Positions 25,701-37,679 of a DNA stretch of 64,000 bases are shown here, one piece after another (positions within the stretch are counted from its first letter, which is position 1; each line of letters opens with the position of its first letter). Origin of the DNA: Parelaphostrongylus tenuis (taxonomy: Eukaryota > Nematoda > Chromadorea > Rhabditida > Metastrongylidae); contig JAHQIW010003779.1 in NCBI GenBank assembly GCA_019055375.1, positions 1-64,000 of the forward strand, written 5' to 3'. Both the position numbers and the translations under genes were made by a program. The notes under the pieces are model-generated. The model did no database searches. It saw only the letters and a program-made list of their open reading frames with translations, and was not told the origin of the DNA.

Positions 25701-26217
25701 AGAAGGAAAATTTCCAAGAGTCAGTTGCAGGTATCCGGTTGCCTTCTCATCACCTTCCCACTGTGTATCCTACATCATTTGTGATATTTTGCAGAAAAAT
25801 CTGTGCACACTGTTGCTCCTCCACCGTCGAATTCGCCGCCATCAGAGGATTTGCAAGTTGTAGATTCTAAGCGAGTAAGTTTCTGCTCGAACCTTTACAC
25901 TTTGTTAAGCTCTAATGATCCTGTTTATTTTTTTATTTTTTTTTTTTTAGCCAGAATCATGGGTCTTCAGTGAGGGAGGCGTTTCAGCTCGAGCAATGTC
26001 AACGCCCAACAAAATGATTTTTAATGTAAGGGACCATAATCGAATTATCATGATCTTAGTTTTTCGTTTTGTTTTCAGTTATTGTAGTATGTAGGAAGTA
26101 ATACAATTGACGTGTTTCTGTTATACTGTTTAGTTATTTAAGCTTACTTTCGCTGATCCGAACTTGTCTGCGATTCAAGGAGAAGCTAGAGCACTCCCGC
26201 ATAAGAAGACAGGTTAA
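16740..26217 (+). CDS. Condensin-II subunit D3 (NCAPD3/HCP-6-like), 5'-truncated copy A
   Basis: HEAT-repeat subunit of condensin II, which compacts chromosomes in the nucleus. Exons I read include 16,740-16,927 (acidic DSDSTDESDE), 17,007-17,175 (RSCFDKASTVRMRAM), 17,237-17,410, 17,467-17,562, 17,649-17,710, 17,756-17,861, 18,494-18,579, 18,631-18,799, 18,855 on, 19,449-19,525, 20,242-20,347, 21,304-21,458, 21,731-21,880, 21,950-22,062 (NNIALVICDLCMR), 22,911-23,046, 23,103-23,174, 23,233-23,353 (NHFIECLMYFN), 23,414-23,502, 23,560-23,694, 23,753-23,836, 23,906-24,042, 24,109-24,205, 24,263-24,550, 25,167-25,268, 25,427-25,730, 25,795-25,874, 25,951-26,025 and 26,134-26,217 with stop. From 21,731 on all splice phases agree and no frame is broken. 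One phase (21,458 to 21,731) and the exon end near 18,920 are unresolved. The N-terminal exons present in copy B are absent, so the listed start is a splice site, not an initiator. Confidence 0.88.
18970..19245 (+). mobile_element. S3 tRNA-derived SINE in a condensin intron
   Basis: The head 'ggttgatggccgagtggtta' resembles a class II (Leu/Ser-type) tRNA 5' half. The body with 'tcaataacgaagccctacgc' and 'gaagatgaaatcc' recurs at 22,390, 45,060 and 61,000. It follows immediately on the exon beginning at 18,855 and obscures its donor. Confidence 0.6.
20000..20120 (-). mobile_element. S2 SINE fragment
   Basis: Partial S2 in a condensin intron ('gtggcctttacgattac', 'cagacaagtttggatcaat'). A longer version of the same insertion is at 53,320-53,600 in copy B. 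Confidence 0.55.
20770..20990 (-). repeat. R4 GC-rich repeat
   Basis: GC-rich block against AT-rich surroundings, with 'tctcgtgggaaagcaggc' and 'gcaagcgacaac' on the minus strand. Related copies are at 34,256-34,390 and 52,490-52,645 (the latter is the IR3 partner). A decayed tRNA-like module (cgaacccgcatttcac) adjoins at 20,776-20,822. Unknown class. Confidence 0.6.
22390..22640 (+). mobile_element. S3 SINE fragment
   Basis: Shares 'cggagcgctt' and 'ttaagggtcaaataaagtg' with the S3 copy at 61,000-61,270. It lies in the 848-bp intron between 22,062 and 22,911. The head is missing. Confidence 0.5.
22645..22860. repeat. AT-rich TA/CA microsatellite
   Basis: About 215 bp of alternating purine-pyrimidine sequence (tatatgtgtatttatatg..., then a pure TA run at about 22,779-22,801). 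It sits in an intron of condensin copy A. The open frames here are artefacts. Confidence 0.85.
24665..24965 (+). mobile_element. S2 tRNA-derived SINE
   Basis: Near full-length copy. The head 'gcagtggttagaggtgctct' is followed by a body with 'cagacttatctggaagtat', 'gccaccgcaagtcatcgta' and 'gcatggcgcatcccc'. It lies in the intron between 24,550 and 25,167. The remnant at 52,150-52,335 may be its counterpart in copy B. Confidence 0.7.
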
Positions 26218-26279
26218 TTTGCCCAAATTTGCTTTTTTTTTACTATGGTGCTTATTTTCTACGAAAATTAAATGCTGAA

Positions 26280-28030
26280 CTTTTTTTTTCAATAATAAAT
26301 GGTATTTATTTGTTAGACGGCTGCAACAGAGAAATCGATTTCAATCGCTGGAAAGGGGCTTTTGGTAGGAGTGTTAGTAATCATTCGTAATCTTGGATCC
26401 CTGACTAGAGCCCCACGTGGCCGGTTTTTTGAAAACACCCTTTTATGACGTTGGAGCGTTCAGAATAAAATTATGTTTCTCATCCGTCGTTCGCCTTCAT
26501 TTTTATCACGCGTGTAATTTGCTGAGAGCACTAGAAGCATATCAGGCTCTAGAGAAACTTTCGTAGTATCTGATTCAATCGTTTAATTTGAAGTTTCTTT
26601 TAAAGCGGAGAAAAAATCCCAAATTGAATAACAAGTTGCATCCCACAATCCAACGCACCGCTTATCGATTAATTGATTTTCCCTCCCGGACTCATGGACT
26701 GACCGATGAACGTGGTCGGCGGAAATGTAAAACTCGATCTTATCTCCTCTGCTGACGATATTTCCAGACATTAAGCACGGCGTGGCATCACTGGAACCTA
26801 CGCTATCGAAAGATTACTAATAGTCTAAAGAAAGAGCTCTGTCTGGCGAGGTTTAACGCACAAATCGGTTCTTCGTGATAAGAAGGGAACAAATGAGAAA
26901 CCGATCTTATTCGCTGAAGAGTAACTTTTCGTAGGAGTGTCAGTAACCATTAGAAAACTCTAACTTGAGACTGCAGCTCCACATAGCTGGTTTTTGAAAC
27001 ACTCATTTATAACACTGTGACATTCAAAATAAAACCATGCTTCCCAAACCAGGTGTTTTTTTCTTCGTAGCTCGCTTATATTTTGCTGAACAAAACTCCT
27101 CCTTCAGAGTGCTACTACTAAAACTATAACAGCAAGCTTCAAAGTACTCAAAAATGTGTTTGCTTTTAAAAAGTTTCTTTGATCTTTTGATATAATTTGG
27201 TCTTCTGATTTGTGCTTCAGTGTTCGCTGGACAGAAATCTTTCTCTAGACTATTAGTAATCATCTTATAGCGTAATGTTTCATAAATTTAGCTGAGTGCT
27301 TATTTTCTGGAACTACGGTTTAGCAACGAAAATAAGATCGAGTTTTACATTTTTGGCAACGTCGTTTACCAACTATTCAACAAGACGATCACCGTGGCAG
27401 GGGCGAGGCGAAGCGGGACTTTCGAAATACGGTGTTTCAATTGGGAATTTTTCTCCCGCTATGAATGAAGCTGCAGATAAAACGACTGACTAGGATACTG
27501 CGAAAATTTCTCTACAAACTGATATGCTTTTGGGCTTCCAGCGAATTACACGCGTGATAAAAATGAAGCCGAAAGAATTTTTGATCTGGATGCTACAGCG
27601 TTCTTAAGAGTTGTTATAAAAAATTGGTGTCGTGAGGTTGTAGCGTCAAGTCTCAGCTTTCGAATAAATAATAACACTCCCATGAAAAGTTCTTCACCAC
27701 TGAAACCGCAAATATTTCTTTACCCAACAGCTCTAACACAAGTGTTTCTCCGATAGTCAAACATAAATTTTCTGAAATTTGAACTGGCGATTAAGTGCTT
27801 GCACTCCAAGGAAGGTGATTTGTCTAACGAAATATAAGCGAAATGTGAAGAACAACATGTCGCCGTGTGAAACATAATTTTATTTTAGATTTTGCAGCGT
27901 TTTAGAAAGATGTTTTGAGACACCGACCACGTGAGAATTTAGATAGAGATTTAAGCGTTCGAATGGTTTACTAACACTTATGAAAAGTTCCTCTCCATCG
28001 AATGAGATCCGTTTATTTGTCTCCCCTTCT
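26280..28030. repeat. R1 repeat cluster
   Basis: Several R1 units in both orientations. Signature words are 'catgaaaagttc', 'tcattcgaaagc', 'gaccgatctcattcg', 'tttatcacgcgtgtaat' and 'agctctgtc.ggcgagg'. It has an inverted partner at 49,900-51,640 as part of IR3. No intact coding frame. Probably remnants of a larger element, class unknown. Confidence 0.65.
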
Positions 28031-28679
28031 AACATAGAAGTACCTAACATAATTCCCAAGTTTTAGAGTGTCCTCAATTTTCAGGTGCTGTATTGAAAAG
28101 TATTGAAGAAGAACATACGTGAATGTATGAATTTCTGACTTTTATATTGTTACCTTTGTCATTTAGGTGTTATTTCTCGATAATTACTACATTATGTCTC
28201 TTATCTGAAGCTTATGTCATGATTTTTTTCATCCAATTGTTAATTTTCGACTGCTGTTGTTATTCCTGTTTTGCGAATAAAAAAGGAAGTGTTTGCTTAG
28301 CGTCTATAAGAAGCTTTGATCCACTATCAGTGTGCTTTTTGCATAAAGCACATGAACGTAGTCGATAGTACTCTACATTTGTGACGATATGCAAGTTTAT
28401 ACGATTGTTCACGGAGTCGGGAAATGAGTGAGATTGATAATAATCGCATTATCTAAACACATAACATGTGTAATTCGTTTTTTTTTTTTCGACGTCTTCC
28501 AATCTTTCAACAATCGAAATATGTAGATTAAGCAAACTGAATACTAATCCATCTATAATTAAACGCTATGAATGATAATCATCCAATTTCATTCGAAACT
28601 CAAAGACGATGAGGAAGGTTTCCAGAACTGGAATTACACGTAACAACTGAGGCACTGGTGACGGATTAACCGGCATGAC

Positions 28680-28871
28680 TATGTGATAGGAGGAAAGAAA
28701 AGTCGAAAAATGAACAGATACATTTTAAAAGCTTTGTACTCAATTACTCCGGAGAAATCTGTTATATACCGTAACACAAGTGTTGGCGGCTTTCTGAGCA
28801 AACGCTGCATCACTCGCGTCCAGAAACACTTCGATTGGCACGGGCTAGTAAAGAACAGTATTGCAAAATAA
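28680..28871 (+). other. Unassigned short frame
   Basis: The 62-aa frame (MIGGKKSRKMNRYILKALYS...) lies between R1 units and has a minus-strand frame opposite it. Nothing recognisable; recorded only because it is outside the repeats. Confidence 0.15.
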
Positions 28872-28974
28872 AACAAAAGACTCAGGAACGGACCGAATCG
28901 GTTGAAAAAGCTTGTTTTATTAACACACACCCTTCTATGTAAACAACTAGGTTACTTTTCAGATTGATGGCAAA

Positions 28975-30510
28975 GAAATGAATATTCGACCCCATTTGTT
29001 GGACAAGAACCTTTCATAAGTGTTAGTAGTCATTCAGAAGCTTGAATTCCTGGCAATCGTGGTAAGCAACCATCTTTTTTTTTTGGAAAAAAACCTTGGT
29101 GTAAATTTTGAAGAATCCAACACTGGTGCTTTATATTCTGGAAAGACCGGTTTTCTGCAGTGTCGCACTTAAAATAAGATCGATTCACATACGCGAGCAT
29201 GTGTATTTGCTAATTTAGGGTGTTAGGGGGGCCGAACGCTGAGGGGATACCGCATTCAAACGCGGTCATCGATTGTTAGCTAATCAGCGGGTCACATGTG
29301 AAGTGCGACTTTTGTCATTCAATCAGGAATTGTTTCTGCGCCTTCGAAGAAACTCTGAATCGTGCGTTTGACTCTGATACTGAAAGATTGTGGTTCTTTC
29401 TGATTACAAGGAACAAATAAAAAAACCGATTTCATTCGCTAAAGAAGAACTTTTCATGAGAGAGTTAGCAACGATTCGAAAGGTGAGACTTCTGGCTACG
29501 GTCTCACGACGCCAGTTATTGAAAACACCCTTTCATAACATTGTAGTATCCAGATCAATGATTATGTTTCACACTCACATTTTGCCTTCATTTTTATCAC
29601 GCGTATGACTCGCCGGGAGCCGAAAAGTAAATCAATGTGTTCAGAAATTTTCGAAATATCTAAATCAGTTGTTTTATCTGGAGTATCTTCCGAAATCAAA
29701 GAAGAATTCCCACTTGTATAGCAAAATATCGATCGTTCCACCTCGCCCACCCCCTGCCACACTCCCTTCCACTGTCCTTGCGTTATGGAATAGTCCGTGA
29801 ACAACTTTACCAAAAAAGTAAAACTCGATCTTATTTTCCCTGCTGAACCGTATTCCAGAAAATAAGCACATCGCTAGAATCAGAAAACATAGCGATATCA
29901 GATGATTACTAATAGTCTAAAAAAAGAGCTCTGTCCCGCGAGGTCTATAGCACAAATCAAAAGACCAAATGAGATCAAAAGATCAGAAAGCCTGTGTTAT
30001 AGTTTGATTACTACTATTCTGAGAAATAAGTTTTGTTCAGCGAAATATAAGCGGAATAAGAGAAAAAGCATGAGGAAAAACATGAAAAAACTTTTCATAG
30101 GAGTTTTATAAAACATGGTTTTATTTTGAATGTTACAGCGTTGTAAATGAGTGTTTAGAAAAATCGGCGAAGTGAAGCTGTAGTCTCAAGTCTCAGCTTT
30201 CGAATGGTCACCCACACTCCTATGAGAAATTTCTCTTCAGCGAATGAGATCGGTTTCTCATCTGTTCCTTCCTTATCAGAAAGAGCCGAGATTTTCTCTT
30301 CACGTTGATGTGCTTCTTATCCTTCCAGCGAACTAACGGTCGAATTGCGAGGCCGCTGTTAGAGCATGATTTCATTTTGAAATTTATCATTTTGAAGGAG
30401 CCTTTTTGGAAAATAGCCACGTTTCGCTTTAAACAGAGATCTATACTTTCGAATGAGTGTTATGAAAAGTCTTTGTTTAGCATATAGGGTCGAATATTCA
30501 TTGGTCACCG
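28975..30510. repeat. R1 repeat cluster
   Basis: A further run of R1 units alternating in orientation, with the same signature words as 26.3-28.0 kb. It lies directly downstream of the last mTERF exon found and could have displaced or interrupted the 3' end of that gene. Confidence 0.6.
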
Positions 30511-30565
30511 TCTAACGGAGAAAATTTCGGTTAGCTCTTAATCAATGAAATATGCAGCATATTAC

Positions 30566-33402
30566 CTCAACACCGTTATCGACTGTGTTTTCGGAAATTT
30601 CCTCCGTATCAGCAGTTATTCCCTCATAAACGGCCCTTCCAACCTTCTTCAAAAACTCATGCCTACAAAGAAAAACATGAACATACATCAGCGATCCCGC
30701 GTCAAATGATTAGAATGCTTATATTGTAAAAGTGTCGCCCTATCAACGCACGTTGACTGTCTTGTAGAAGCTACTAACTCACAATTCCTGAACATAGCAA
30801 TCAGGTCCAACGTGGATACTATGATCATGATTTCCGAGAGCTGTCACACGGAGAACTGCCTATATTTGCAATCTTCACCAACGATTATGACCCGCAGTTG
30901 GTTTTTCCAGATCCTTCATGCTAAGCTAACATATTTAACCCAAATCACTGCATCTATAGGAAGCGCGCGAATTGAGAGCAATATTGATTAGCGCTGTGTT
31001 CAGCGTCAGATTTTCGTGTCATATGGAGGAAAGGTGGGGTTCTTCCAAGTTCAGCTTCCGCAAAGAAGGGAAAACAAAATTTGGGTCAAAACGTGTGGCA
31101 GGTTGATTGAGCACTTAGGGGAGGTTGACTGTTTCATGGCCATGTAATGTACACGTGGAACGGAGTACGTTAGGGCCGAAGCTTTATTCGATCACTTTGA
31201 GGGTAAACATGAACTTTCGTTAGTGCTGATTTGTTTCCACAAGGGTTTGAAGACAACATTCCAAAAATTCGCAAGAGTATTTAGGTTTTCAAAATAATGA
31301 ACCCCCTAGATGACAGCTATGGCTGGATTGGAGAACAGCATGGCTTCGGCTGTATGACATCTCGTTGCTCATGCACTTCATTTAGGTATTCCGCAAAGCC
31401 ACTTATGAGTATCTCTACCGAAAAGCTCTCGAACGTTTGTTCGCTGACTTGCTTCGAATACGTATTCAATTAATTCTTACCATAACAAAGCGTCGTTTCC
31501 CTGCCGGTATTTTCAACTTCACGAGCCTCGTTTGCACTATGAGAACATACAGACAACGCAGTATACCATAACCGTTAGTGGTTACCGACCAAATGTACAC
31601 AGAAAGCACTTCTGTTGCATTTAGATGTGCCCGACAATTTCTTGTCATTCGAATGACATATGTTCAGCACCCACCGATATGAGGAACAAGTTATGAACTT
31701 AGATTTTCTAAAAACATACAAAGAAGTCCACACTCATGTTCCACAAATATAAGCGAACAATCTAATTACCTATTACGAATACTGCTATGAGAGCAGCGAA
31801 GAATTAATGGATGCCTCACAATTGTCGGATTTGAAAGTCGCATTATACGATGGACGTAGTCGTAGTTGGTCTTAATGAACTTTGCATCTAAAAGAGATGT
31901 TTGAGCCTCTCGCACGAATTGTTGAGACTATGAACAGATACACATTGATAGGAGCTTGGTGTTAGCATGCCTTACCCATCATGAAGACTCGAGGATCAGA
32001 AAGAAGGATGCGCTTCAACTGCTTAGGAGAAAATTCAAGCTCTTTGTTGAGAAGTCCTACAAGCCGCTGGAATTCATCAATGAAGCAAACAAAGACACAA
32101 ATTTGTGACAATAAACAGCCACACACTGAAGATATAATTGGTCTAATATTAAATTCTGTCATACACGGATGGCTAAAAGTAAAAGTAACTAAGAGAAAAA
32201 GTGATGAGCTCTTACTTGCAATGGTCCTAAGCCAAACATCAATATTCGAGGTTCCTTTCGGATGAGAGCCCGTACTTCGTTGCCACTTAAGTCAAATTGT
32301 CTCTGTACCCAGCCAAGTCGAGAGTCCAATATTTTAACGTCCACATTCAACCAATATCTAGATATAGTTGACCTACACCAGATTCTGCGCCAAAGTCTCG
32401 ATTTTCCTCTTACCTGAAACCTCTGATAATCCCGCACACGTCTTCCATCGAGAATTTCATAGACGTCAAATAATTGACACGAGCCTATAATTGGAAAGAA
32501 AAGAAAACATTGCAAAATAGGTATAAGTAACAGATGACACCAACTTGCATGTCGTTAAGATCTTGCAGTAAATAAAATGGATTCTTTGTGAGATAAACAC
32601 CCAAGTCACCGACTTGAAAGCCAAGAGAAAGAAGCCACCGAAGCTACAAAATAACTTCCATCTAGACAACTACTGAGATAACAAACATCAACGAAATGCC
32701 GCAGCAGTTTGTTACCTTCGGACCGACATCTTTTTCTAAGTCCAATCGCAGCAGTTGTTTACCAGCTCGTGTATTTTGTTCCACCTGCAGTCACGAGTGA
32801 CTTAAATATTAGTCTCGACACAACTAGGCTGATATGTACCTCAAATAGATTGACTCCAATATCCACTAGTGTCTGTAGAAGAAACGAGTAATTGACAAAC
32901 GGCACGAGAGAGCGAGCGTAGACAGGGGGAGAATGTTTCGATGGAATAAACGGATGAGGATTTGCTCTAAACGCAAGTCATTATCTACAAAAAAGCTTTT
33001 ACAATGCTCGGCTTCCTAATTCTCAATCAAATTCAATGACTCACGATGATGGAGGTGTGTCGAGATCAGAACCATCTAACTCGCCCTCACTGTAGATGAT
33101 TGACCGAAATACAGTCTTACCGGTCCTTCGCTTCAATGCTTTTTCCTCAGGAGTCATCTCCATGCATGCAGACTGCAAACTGAATCAAATAACGAGATAT
33201 ATAGTAGAACTGGTAAAAATTGCAGCACACTGACAGGTGTCGAAAGAGAATCTTTCTCTTCTGATATAAAACTTGGATTGACTGTATCGTTAATGCGCTT
33301 GAACCATTCAAGTTCCTCCATACTGACTTTCTGGACAAGTTCAACGTCTGTAAGCCTTCTCAATTCACCGTCGAAAAGATCACCATCACTATTGACGACA
33401 TT
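30566..33402 (-). CDS. mTERF-domain protein, MTERF3-like
   Basis: Mitochondrial transcription/ribosome-assembly factor family built from repeated mTERF helical motifs that wrap nucleic acid. Minus-strand exons with matching phases: 33,235-33,402; 33,045-33,172; 32,840-32,966 (FVNYSFLLQTLVDIGVNLFE); 32,716-32,784 (LLRLDLEKDVGPK); 32,545-32,643 (LRWLLSLGFQVGDLGVYL); 32,414-32,484; 32,216-32,357 (EVRALIRKEPRILMFGLG); 31,976-32,066 (KRILLSDPRVFMM); 31,770-31,887; 30,566-30,662 (RHEFLKKVGRAVYEG). The order and repeat pattern match MTERF3. The initiator and mitochondrial presequence are not resolved: an upstream exon near 33,455-33,520 is in phase but lacks a convincing acceptor. The final C-terminal exon is not found, as R1 repeats begin just downstream. 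All exons read are open, so the gene looks functional or recently so. Confidence 0.9.
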
Positions 33403-33699
33403 CTACAAAATTTCTTATTTTAGAGAAAAAAAAAATAGAGTACTTACGATAAATCTCAACGGACCTCTTTTGACCGAATACCTCGGGCTTTCCGCCGTCT
33501 TCCAGATTTTCGAATTTCATTAGGGGCGACGTCAGATTGGCTCTCAACTGAACGACCATAATGACTAGGACCCTCTTCGGTACAAATCTGTGAGGAATGT
33601 TTGAAATAAATAAGAGAACCGTAGAAGACCTCGTCAAGGAAAGAAACTGAAGACCAATGATTAGAATATGAGGGCACCACTCCGTTATCAATAATCATT

Positions 33700-33850
33700 T
33701 ATTAGTTGAGGCCTTTTTTACTGGACAAAGATTTTTCACTGAACTTTCAGTAATCGCTCGAAAGCTCGAATCATGGAGATTTAATGGGATACTAAGTTAA
33801 TAGAAGGCCTTCTATTGCGTTGTAGTAGTTAATATAGAATTGAATACCAC
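33700..33850. repeat. R1 repeat fragment
   Basis: 'ctggacaaagatttttcac ... cagtaatcgctcgaaagc' matches the R1 core. Confidence 0.5.
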
Positions 33851-34204
33851 ACGCAACGCGCGTTATCGTGCATCTGCATTGTTTATTTGAATTTTTTCCT
33901 CCGTTTCGTAAGATTGTTAGGTTTTTCGTGTGCGAATTGTTCAAGTATCTTTGTTCAAGCGTTCAGTGGACTTAGGCTCTTCATTTTGATCGACGCTAGT
34001 ATAAAATAGTGATCCCGTCAATTTTTGTGCCTAAGCATAAGTCTAAGCGTTCTCTCGTAATTGCTTGTTCAGAGAAATCAATTGAAAACCATTTAGAAAT
34101 TGACATAACCACAACTCTCTTCAAAGAACTTTTATTTTTATATCAAAAAGAGAAAATCTTGCTTTATAGAGTTAAACCCTTGTAGAAAACCACATGGTAT
34201 GTTT

Positions 34205-34390
34205 CGTACGAAGACGTGCGTCGTCAGATCTCCCCCAGCTACTGTAATGCCCGTGTTGCGCCGCTTCTCGTGGGAAGGCAGGCGCAGACAGCCAGACATG
34301 AGTGCACAGGCATGCAGATGCTACCTGCTTGGGACTGCTGCGCAAGTGACGGGGCAACGCCGTCTGCTTATCAATGGTGGTCCGTAAAGG
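34205..34390 (+). repeat. R4 GC-rich repeat
   Basis: Third copy of the GC-rich element (ccgcttctcgtgggaaggca, 'ctgctgcgcaagtgacg'). Diverged from 20.8 kb and 52.5 kb. The overlapping frames reflect low AT content, not genes. Confidence 0.55.
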
Positions 34391-34399
34391 ACTGTTTCA

Positions 34400-34905
34400 A
34401 TTATAGTTTCTACTCAGGTCTAGAAGAAAAGCTCTTCCCAGCAGAAAATGTGTCGAAACACCCCGAGTATGAAACTTAACTTAGACTTCTTGCTACAGTG
34501 CACATTTTCAAAAAAGGCACACAACATTGAAACTATCGAGATTTAAGCTATCGATTTCCTACTGAGTCCCTGAAAAGGTAGGAAAAGGTGCTGTTTTCAA
34601 AAGGTTCCAATGATTACCAATAACGGAATAGTATCAGTGTAAGGAAATCAGCAGCAAAATACCACCTGATGGTCATTAGCATCGATATAGTCAGAAGCGA
34701 CGTTTGAACGCCTGACACGCAATTGCAAGTAAGAGTTCTTTAGCCTGCACACCATAACCAATCTTGCTAATTTAGTGCTGAACATCTGCAACTGTAATAC
34801 ATTATCTATCCCATTTTACTCTCACTTTAACATATCAGACATCTACTTCAACTCATTATTTCCTCCAATCACCACTGCTGGTTCTCGGAACATGTTAGAG
34901 GCGGA
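34400..34905. other. Unassigned, with R1 traces
   Basis: Short R1-like words (ctcttcccagcagaaaa) near 34,430-34,520. Otherwise nothing supported. Confidence 0.3.
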
Positions 34906-34910
34906 AATAT

Positions 34911-35500
34911 TAGGTCGTTCGATAAGTTTTGGCATTAGAGAAATAAACACCATATTAACCAGTAGTCAAAATTGCATAATTTTAGCATTGTTCAACTGCA
35001 TTTTCCTTGTAAACGTTTTGGTATACAATTTGCCTGCAAATGCTTTTAGATGGAGGTATCTTGGGAACAAATTCGTCTGCTACTCGTCACCAATGGCGTG
35101 CAGGCGAAAATATTAGTGAAGCAGCGCGCAAGAGTGGTGGAGTTTGGGGCGATGATACGGTTGCAGAAAGGACGTCTAGGAACCGGTTCGCAAAGTTCGA
35201 AGCTGAAGAGAACAATCTGGAGGATCAGTCGCGCTCACGGCGTCCACAACAAGCTTCATTGGTCTTGTGCGCCGTTTCGCTAATAATTTCTCCAACGCAC
35301 CATTCGTTCAAGCGTACATTTGTAGAAAGCAAATTTGTTACCAAGACAGCTCCATCTTATAGCGAGTATAGGCAAGTTGCATACCAGAATTTTCGCAAGA
35401 AAATACCGCGTCGAACGATGTCAAAATTATGCTATTCTAACTACTTATGGTTAATGAACTTGGTGTTGATTGCTTCAGTGGCAAAACTTATGGACCGACC
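34911..35500 (+). mobile_element. Mariner-derived MITE with relic transposase start
   Basis: Terminal inverted repeats are 'ggtcgttcgataagttttgg' on the left and its near complement 'aaaacttatggaccgacc' on the right. Inside, MEVSWEQIRLLL is followed, in another frame, by SEAARKSGGVWGDDTVAERTS and SRRPQ, the helix-turn-helix part of a mariner transposase. It has frameshifts and lacks the catalytic DDE/D part. Non-autonomous. Confidence 0.8.
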
Positions 35501-35509
35501 TGATAAAAT

Positions 35510-36740
35510 TGTTGAGAAAGGCTGCCTTTCTTGGACTTCTAACAAGTGCCATTTATCATAACACAGTCGTAAGACCTTCTATACAACGTCTAAATTTTTT
35601 CTGAACTGGAAAGGATAAGGTTAGTCATTTATTACCCGTAAATATTGACATATGAAAGACTTATTATGGCATAGAAATTACTACATCACGCATAATCATT
35701 GGCAAACACAAGCACTCAGTATACCAACGCAACTATCAATATTCTGGAATCGACCATTCCAAATGTTGTCATTTTAACAAGTCCTCTCTCTTTTAAGTGG
35801 CAAAACCGATGCCACCCACTTACGTCTACGTCTCCTCAGAACCTTTCGCAAGGATATTGTCACATTGTTATATCTCAATCCTCCGACTTATGGTTCGCTA
35901 ATTGATTAAGGCTCCGAGGTAAAGTCATTAAAAGCAATAAAAATAAGGTTATTCTCATAAAATGAGTCATCGTTACCTTTTTAACGCTAATTCATGAGTC
36001 ATACTTTCAACTATCAGCTTCAATAACAACCCCTTAATATGGTAATCAAATAACCATTAATTTTTCAACACGACACTCAGTCTCCCGAAAAAAGCATTTT
36101 GGTGAGTTAACCCCAAACTTTTTTGCATTACAACAACTTTGATGAATTTCCAAAAATCCCATTTTTTTGGGAAAAATTTGAAAACTTTTAAAGAAGGAGC
36201 TTTTCAATACGATTTCCTTCTCTAATTACCACTCTATAAAACTCGCAAAAATCCAAGTAATAAGTGATGACAACAACAGAAATGAACAAGCCTATAGGAG
36301 AGATTTTCAAGAAGCCGGGCACTACCAAGTTATGCCGGGAGCTTCTCAGCCGTTCGACCGAAACCTGACTAATGTTCATATCGTCCATTCTAGGTGTTTT
36401 CAGCCCATCGAACCCTCTCCTTTCAATGTCAGTGCCGATTCCTCCAACCAACGTCTCTTCCCAGCTTTCGTAAGGATTTCCTTACACTGCTGTACTCCAA
36501 TGTCATAACTTAAGTTTCGGTGATTGATTGAGCCTTTGAGATGAATTCATTATAATTTAGATATTGGAAAAGGGTAAAGGTTCCGGCGTTGATCGATCCT
36601 GGAGGATGTGACATGAATTGGATTCCATTCGTAGCGTCACTTGAGATGAGTTAAGGCATATCTGGTCGTTACAGTTACTTGAATAGGCCTTTCAATGTAT
36701 GAAGTTAGTTACTATTAACTCTAGAAATATTGAAAATTCG
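35510..36740. other. Unassigned intergenic stretch
   Basis: A possible S2 scrap near 36,585-36,680. Around 36,290-36,380 and 36,970-37,040 there is weak similarity (tttcaagaa...ccgg...gctctc). No gene supported. Confidence 0.3.
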
Positions 36741-36744
36741 ACGC

Positions 36745-37175
36745 AGAAAGAGTGGTGGAAGAAAAGGATTCGCGGAAGTGCCATTCGCCAGCACGCGTCC
36801 CGTTAAGGATGAAGTACGAGTTCGATTTCCGCCTAAGTCGCAATGTTTTGCAACAGCAAATATTCAAATTCTGCATATATTTTTCAAAAAAATGCAAGAA
36901 ATAACATATTCTAAAGTAAGAAAATATCATCAAAATTAGGGTTAAAGAGATAAATCGACAGAAACAAAACGGCAAACCTATGGAAGAGGCTTTCAAGAAA
37001 CAGGAGAGAATCAGGTCCCGGCGAAAGCTCTCCAGCCACTCCACGAATCATCATCCACTAGTTAAGAAAATAAGAGAAAAAAGTACTAAAAAACACCTAA
37101 CATTGTTGAAAGGGAATCGAACCCGCGTTTCGCTCTTTCACAGGCGGCAGACTAACCAACTGCACTACTGACGCC
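36745..37175. mobile_element. Two tRNA-like modules facing inward
   Basis: Plus module about 36,745-36,845 ('gagttcgatttccgcctaag' then 'caatgttttgca') and minus module 37,108-37,174 ('gaatcgaacccgcgtttcgc', ending 'ctactgacgcc'). The orientation is opposite to the usual outward P pair, so these may be two separate insertions. Confidence 0.5.
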
Positions 37176-37679
37176 TCTCTAGTTACCACTCTTTGTAAAA
37201 ACAAAAAGAAAAAGAAAAATAAGAAGAAAGAGAAAAACGTTAGGAAGGTAAGCTGCGCTCATTGAAAAACGAAAATTTCGAAAAAAAAAGTAGGAGGTAA
37301 CCTTGAACTCGTCCACTGCTCGCTGCCTAGGACGAGTTATCGAGATTTCCTTTCGGGACCACGCAGTCCGCTGAAACACGCCTAGATTGGCGTCTATTGA
37401 CTCATTACAGTAGTATGTCAACAAATACTTCCTCTTCGCCCCTTTAAAATGACTTTGTCTCAGTGCAATACCATATAGGGGCCGTTTCCTTCCTTATTAA
37501 TGGGGCAGTGATGGTCGACGTTGTCGCTCCAGCGCGGATAAGGCCCTTAAGGACCTTAAATCTACCGGATGACTATTCTTCCTCTTCTTTTAGGAAACTC
37601 CTTTATCATCAATTTCTTGTTTTTACTAACTCTCCCTTAAACCCGTTCTGAAGGGCGTGTACCTCTTTCGGTACACGAC

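Larger units (their letters stand above)
16476..28325 (+). repeat. IR3 left arm (condensin and R1 cluster)
   Basis: Partner of 49,605-55,567 in inverted orientation. Between 16,476 and about 17,700 paired positions sum to 72,043 with no indel, and a few indels accumulate up to about 17,870. After that the copies are more diverged. The right arm lacks sequence matching about 17,880-19,369 and 21,155-25,785. The match continues through the R1 cluster to about 28,325. Confidence 0.9.

Noticed and set aside
33389..33691. 100-aa minus frame as first exon of the mTERF gene
   Set aside because: Its frame does not join in phase with the exon at 33,235-33,402, so it cannot be used as read.
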